Assembly (NCBI GenBank): GCA_042408955.1
Contig: JBHOQQ010000173.1
Span: 1-9,364, forward strand
DNA length: 9,364 bases
DNA from: CALGSZ01 sp042408955
GTDB lineage: Bacteria; Chloroflexota; Chloroflexia; Thermomicrobiales; UBA6265
Direction: 5' to 3'
This document shows, piece after piece, positions 6,335 through 9,364 of this stretch. Under the pieces are notes generated by a model. It made no database searches. It was not told the origin of the DNA and saw nothing but the letters and a program-made list of their open reading frames with translations. Made by a program: the position numbers and the translations under genes. Numbering within the stretch: position 1 is the stretch's first letter; every line of letters begins with the position of its first letter.

Positions 6335-7345
6335 CTATCCTGGCCAGTGGCTATCGGCCTCGGGGAAGCTGACGCCGTCAACGGTATCGCCATCGCGATT
6401 CATAAGCGTGATGATTCCGCCTTGCGGCACGCAGGGTCTCCTGGCTGGTAGGCGGATGGCGCGCGTGCCCCCGGCAGGAAGGGACCCAGCGAGGGGAACG
6501 CGCGCTTGATGATTAATCACGAGCTCCCAGCCGGAGAGATCGACCGTCGCCGGTGAGGCGTTGAGGAGGGTGATAACACCGGGCGTCGAGCGGCCGTCGG
6601 GTGGTTGAGCTTCGAGACCAACAATGCGCACCGTGGCGCCGGGCTCCTCTCGGATGGTTCCAAGGGGCCGAGCCTGGCGCTTGGGACAGCCGCGCGAATC
6701 CGTTGGCCAGCACTGAGATTGGTACGCAAGAAACACCGCAACCCACCGCGCTTCGGAGGGGAAGGAGACGAAGAGCGCACCATCTTGCCAGGCGCCATTC
6801 TCATGGAAAAAGCTTGGGAACTCGCTCGTCAGGCGAGGATTGCCCTGGTTCATGTGCACATTGTGCAGTCCATTCCCAGGCAGAAAACCGAAGATTGGAT
6901 CAGGCCGTTCGGGCTCAGGGCCCCAGCGCATGCCAAAGGCAGCGATCCACGCATCACGTGTGGTCATAGCCTGCCGCACGATCAGCGCCAGTCGGTCGTT
7001 GAGGTCGTTGTTCTCCCCAGGAGCATCGGTTGGAATTGGGCGCAACTGGCGAGGCGGAAAGAGATGACCACGGAGGTAATCGAGTGCCAGCTCCCCTGGT
7101 TCCCGGCGCAGCGGGTGAAACCCTGGGCTGAGCGTGGCCAGCGTTGGGAGTAGCGGATGATGGTAGTCATCCGCAATCACGTACAACAGCTCGTGCGGCC
7201 GGTAGCGGGAGCGGACATTCACCGCCACCCGAAAGGGCTGATCTGCGGCGTCAACCAGAATGTGAAAATGCGGAGTTGCCTCCCGGCGCTCGGCCTTGCT
7301 CCCGAGCACGCGTCCCTTGACCACACCGTAGGGTTCAACCGTCAT
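6335..7345 (-). CDS. DUF2278 (YukJ-like) protein with C-terminal lamin-tail-like domain
   Basis: This 336-aa protein has no defined biochemical role. Residues 1 to about 213 match the DUF2278/YukJ family: YGVVKGRVLG at the start, PHFHILVDA, FRVAVNVRS (38-46), ELLYVIADDYHHPLL, GENNDLNDRL (110-119), AFGMRWGPEP (136-145), FGFLPGNGLHNVHMNQGN (152-169) and AWQDGALFVSFP (185-196). Residues of about 238-328 look like a lamin-tail (LTD) beta-sandwich: VRIVGLEAQP, ITLLNASPATVDLSGWEL, IRLP and ITLMNRDGDTVDGVSF. LTD domains often sit on secreted or nucleic-acid-acting proteins, yet no signal peptide is visible here. The conserved His/Asn/Gln cluster HNVHMNQGN could bind metal or act in catalysis (inference). 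ATG 7345 overlaps the iclR stop by four bases (ATGA), so the two are probably co-translated. Confidence 0.82.
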   Translation of the reverse strand: MTVEPYGVVKGRVLGSKAERREATPHFHILVDAADQPFRVAVNVRSRYRPHELLYVIADDYHHPLLPTLATLSPGFHPLRREPGELALDYLRGHLFPPRQLRPIPTDAPGENNDLNDRLALIVRQAMTTRDAWIAAFGMRWGPEPERPDPIFGFLPGNGLHNVHMNQGNPRLTSEFPSFFHENGAWQDGALFVSFPSEARWVAVFLAYQSQCWPTDSRGCPKRQARPLGTIREEPGATVRIVGLEAQPPDGRSTPGVITLLNASPATVDLSGWELVINHQARVPLAGSLPAGGTRAIRLPARRPCVPQGGIITLMNRDGDTVDGVSFPEADSHWPG

Positions 7346-8265
7346 GGCGTGACATCCCCAACTGCAGGGGCTAGGGCTGCCGCGTTCGACTCGTCGGCGT
7401 GGCGGTAGCCGAGCGCAGCGGAGATATCCCGAGCCGCAGCGATAACACGCGCAGCCAGGGCATCCTCCCGGTCCCGGGAAACTCTGCTGGCGGGACCCGA
7501 AATGCTAATCGCCGCGACGAGCCGGCCGTGGTAATCAAAGACCGGCGCGGCGATGCACCGAGCGCCCGGCTCGTTCTCCTCGTCATCGACTGCGAAGCCC
7601 GCTTCCCGAACCCGGTCGAGCTCCGCCTGCAACGCGTCTGGCTCGACGATCGTATGACTGGTCTTGCGCGGCAGCGCCTGGCGACCCAGAAACTCCTCCC
7701 GGAATGATGCGGGTTGGAAGGCGAGCATCGCCTTGCCGAGCGCGGTGGAGTGATAGTCGTCGCGCGCGCCGATGGTGGCGGCCATGCGCAAACCGTGGGT
7801 GCTCTCGATAATGTCGATATAGACCAGCCCGTCCCGGTTAGGAATGGCGAGATTGACCGTCTCGCCGGTCTCGGCGTGGAGGATTTTCAGCACGGGCCGG
7901 GCCACGGTCCTGAGGTCCAGCCCTTCGGATTTGCGCATGCCGAGTTGAAGGAACCGGAATCCCAGCCGGTACCGTCCGGTCGCGTCGTCGCGCTCGACAT
8001 AGCCGCGCTCTTCCAGGTTGGCGAGGATGCGCAAGGTTGTGACCTTGTTGATACCTGAGTGGCTGCTGAGCTCAGTCAGCGTCAGCGCCTCATGCTCGTC
8101 GAGGAGATCGACAAGATCGAGAGCCTTGGCGAGGACGCCGATGCGGTAGCGCCCGGCAGGACGCGCCGGAGGCGTGCTGGGTGCCTCGCCGTTGTGTGCG
8201 AGGGTGTCCTTGGCACGCACCCGCTCAAGCACTTCTGGTGATTTGCTGCCCTTGCGCTGCCTCAC
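7342..8265 (-). CDS. IclR-family transcriptional regulator
   Basis: This DNA-binding regulator (307 aa) usually represses or activates small sets of catabolic genes in response to a metabolite. It has a polar, poorly conserved N-terminal extension (about 1-39), a winged helix-turn-helix (RYRIGVLAKALDLVDLL through GINKVTTLRILANLEERGYV to YRLGFRFLQLG, 40-109) and the IclR effector domain (118-288). That domain contains ETGETVNLAI, LVYIDIIES, YHSTALGKAMLA, GFAVDDEENEPGARCIAAPV and LVAAISISGP. I chose GTG 8265 because AGGAG (8277-8273) lies 7 nt upstream. The longest frame begins at TTG 8316, has no Shine-Dalgarno and would place the 20-bp near-palindrome inside the gene. Downstream it overlaps the DUF2278 gene; upstream lies the decayed oxidoreductase, which may once have been its target. 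Confidence 0.9.
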   Translation of the reverse strand: MRQRKGSKSPEVLERVRAKDTLAHNGEAPSTPPARPAGRYRIGVLAKALDLVDLLDEHEALTLTELSSHSGINKVTTLRILANLEERGYVERDDATGRYRLGFRFLQLGMRKSEGLDLRTVARPVLKILHAETGETVNLAIPNRDGLVYIDIIESTHGLRMAATIGARDDYHSTALGKAMLAFQPASFREEFLGRQALPRKTSHTIVEPDALQAELDRVREAGFAVDDEENEPGARCIAAPVFDYHGRLVAAISISGPASRVSRDREDALAARVIAAARDISAALGYRHADESNAAALAPAVGDVTP

Positions 8266-8282
8266 AGGAGCTCTCCTCGCTC

Positions 8283-8302
8283 TGGCGACTCCGGTGTCGC
8301 CA
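8283..8302. promoter_or_regulatory. 20-bp near-palindrome upstream of iclR, operator candidate
   Basis: TGGCGACTCCGGTGTCGCCA has perfect 7-bp arms (TGGCGAC/GTCGCCA) and a CCGG core; only one complementary position pair breaks the symmetry. It lies 17 bp before the chosen iclR start and just downstream of a TTGACG hexamer on the minus strand (8323-8318), for which I see no good -10. IclR regulators commonly control their own genes. An RNA hairpin ending the upstream remnant is the alternative, but no T-run follows. Confidence 0.4.
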
Positions 8303-8312
8303 CCTTGTTCAC

Positions 8313-8998
8313 TCAATCGTCAACAATCCGGCCAAAGGTCGTCAAGTCGATTGGCTGCCCCGTCGTGGCCGAGCTTTCCATGGCCAGCGACAGGCGCAGC
8401 GCCTCGATGGCGTCGTCCATGGAGATAGCCGGCTCTGCCCGGCCACGGATGACATCGGCGAAGTGGCGAATCTCCAGACCGAGGGCGCCGCCAGGAATGC
8501 CATAGGTATCGAGCCAGAAGGTGGTATCCAGTGCCCGATCCATCCCCTCGGAGGTCCAGCACTCCAGCCCCGATTCTGCTTGCTCGATACGGAGCACTCC
8601 CTGGGTCCCGACGATGGTCATGCCAGCCGTCCGTGCTGAGAGTGCCTGGGGTGGGATGTGCCAGCCGATCTCTGCTGCTCCCAGCACGCCGTTTGCAAAG
8701 GTGACCACGGCGAAATAGACATCGTCAAGCGGGAAGCCGTGCGTCCGCAGCACGCCAGACCGGCGCTGGGCGCAGGCCACTTGGTGCCGGTCTGAGCATT
8801 GCTGATCTCAACTATCTCGCTGATGCCCACGCAAACCACCCAGTCCGCGCGTATGCCTACGCACCGGTACGTAGCACGGCGGATGCGCCCCTGACGCTGC
8901 AAATACGTCATTCCCCAGACGCCAGCAGCATGAGCCTGCCTTACGCTCAGCCTGTGGTTGAGGAACGATCCAACCAGCAAAGCACCGTAGTTATGAGG
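8313..8998 (-). pseudogene. Decayed Gfo/Idh/MocA-family oxidoreductase (frameshifted, N-terminus lost)
   Basis: Intact members (about 330-390 aa) are NAD(P)-dependent sugar or inositol dehydrogenases with an N-terminal Rossmann fold. Here only the second half is recognisable. Codons from 8780 down to TGA at 8313 encode a clean C-terminal domain: GFPLDDVYFAVVTFANGVLG, MTIVGTQGVLRIEQ, EIRHFADVIRGRAEPAISMDDAIEALRLSLAMESS. Just upstream, in another frame (8998 to about 8780), the translation continues in family style: YGALLVGSFLNHRLSVRQAH, QGRIRRATYR, then VVCVGISEIVEISNAQTGTK in place of the usual GIHDIDLLRWLTG. Adding one base near 8780 (AAGTGG to AAGGTGG) joins the frames as TGTKVACAQRR. A stop at 9001-8999 closes the upstream part, and no GxGxxG or EKP motif follows. 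The join is my reading of weak similarity; the C-terminal domain is solid. Confidence 0.72.
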
Positions 8999-9091
8999 TT
9001 ACGTGCATAGGGATTGAAAGGACAGTGAACGATGCACCAGGCGACTTTGGTACGAGCATCGAGTGCAGCACCTGCACATTTGGATCGGAAA

Positions 9092-9364
9092 ATGGACCGC
9101 CGGAACGTGCTTCGCGTCATGCTCGGCACAGGAGCGGTGGCCGCTGGAGGATTTGCACACCTGGCATTGGGTGGTGATGCAGCAGCGCGCAGTGGCGATG
9201 GCCGCCTGCGCACCACAACTGCACTCAACCTGCGAGCCAAGCCGAGCATGAGCGCCAGCGTGCGGCTCGTGATGCCGAAGGGGGCTATTGTCACCAACCG
9301 GTATGCCGAGAAGAACGGATTCATGAAAGTCGAGTATCAGGGCCTGATCGGTTGGGCCTATGGC
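9092..9364 (+). CDS. Exported SH3-domain protein with twin-arginine-type signal (3' end outside window)
   Basis: The first 91 residues are visible and the frame is open to the right edge. The N-terminus MDRRNVLRVMLGTGAVAAGG fits a Tat signal (RR at 3-4, then a weakly hydrophobic stretch and a DAAA cleavage-like site near 32), so the protein is probably exported folded across the membrane. The following sequence, TTTALNLRAKPSMSASVRLV, then MPKGAIVTNRYAEKNGFMKV and GLIGWAYG, is a bacterial SH3 (SH3b) domain, commonly a cell-wall or peptide-binding module attached to hydrolases. Any catalytic domain lies outside the window. An in-frame ATG at 9032 has a better Shine-Dalgarno (AAAGGA, 9017-9022) and adds 20 residues. 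I prefer 9092 because the RR then sits at the usual place and the intervening codons have low GC3. Confidence 0.8.
   Translation, partial: MDRRNVLRVMLGTGAVAAGGFAHLALGGDAAARSGDGRLRTTTALNLRAKPSMSASVRLVMPKGAIVTNRYAEKNGFMKVEYQGLIGWAYG

Noticed and set aside
7154..7343. Plus-strand frames opposite the start of the DUF2278 gene
   Set aside because: They are antisense to conserved DUF2278 motifs and have no motifs of their own.
8774..9003. A plus-strand open frame antisense to the oxidoreductase remnant
   Set aside because: It has no good start with a Shine-Dalgarno and no recognisable motif, and the opposite strand shows family similarity.
1..9364. CRISPR array, tRNA/rRNA genes, complete insertion sequence, prophage or toxin-antitoxin module
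   Set aside because: No regularly spaced direct repeats, no cloverleaf or rRNA-like segments, and no transposase, integrase or toxin-like coding sequence were seen on either strand.

Overview
The window is about 9.4 kb of high-GC bacterial DNA. Codon use, the large ATPase-LuxR regulator and the overall protein style resemble thermophilic Chloroflexota of the Thermomicrobia/Sphaerobacter type. That placement is inferred from protein style, not from a marker gene. No rRNA, tRNA, CRISPR array, complete insertion sequence or phage module was seen.

Layout from left to right. (1) The 3' two-thirds of folC (+) runs in from the left edge and ends at 779. (2) About 500 bp without a gene (780-1285) lies between convergent genes and is dense in inverted repeats. 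(3) A minus-strand pair follows: a GT4 glycosyltransferase whose stop codon overlaps by one base the start of a flavin-reductase-like flavoprotein (TGATG), probably read from an extended -10 promoter near 3075. (4) A divergent spacer of about 250 bp leads to a plus-strand thioredoxin gene, which has a clear Shine-Dalgarno sequence, an inverted repeat over its promoter and a strong intrinsic terminator. (5) A large plus-strand regulator (about 798 aa) combines a STAND-type ATPase, a TPR-like helical region and a C-terminal LuxR helix-turn-helix, with its own promoter. (6) A convergent spacer with two hairpins follows. (7) A minus-strand cluster reads from right to left: a decayed Gfo/Idh/MocA oxidoreductase remnant with a frameshift and no NAD-binding domain, then an IclR regulator, then a DUF2278 (YukJ-like) protein with a C-terminal lamin-tail-like domain that overlaps iclR by ATGA. 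(8) At the right edge a plus-strand gene begins that encodes an exported protein with a twin-arginine signal and a bacterial SH3 domain; it is cut by the window end.

Most genes are familiar housekeeping or regulatory types, and I see no complete new defence or biosynthetic system. The parts most worth a second look are the iclR/DUF2278 cluster with its decayed oxidoreductase and 20-bp near-palindrome, the symmetric element on the thioredoxin promoter, the structured intergenic stretch after folC, and the coupled glycosyltransferase/flavoprotein pair. Several starts given here are shorter than the longest open frame. They were chosen from Shine-Dalgarno spacing, promoter position and family N-termini.
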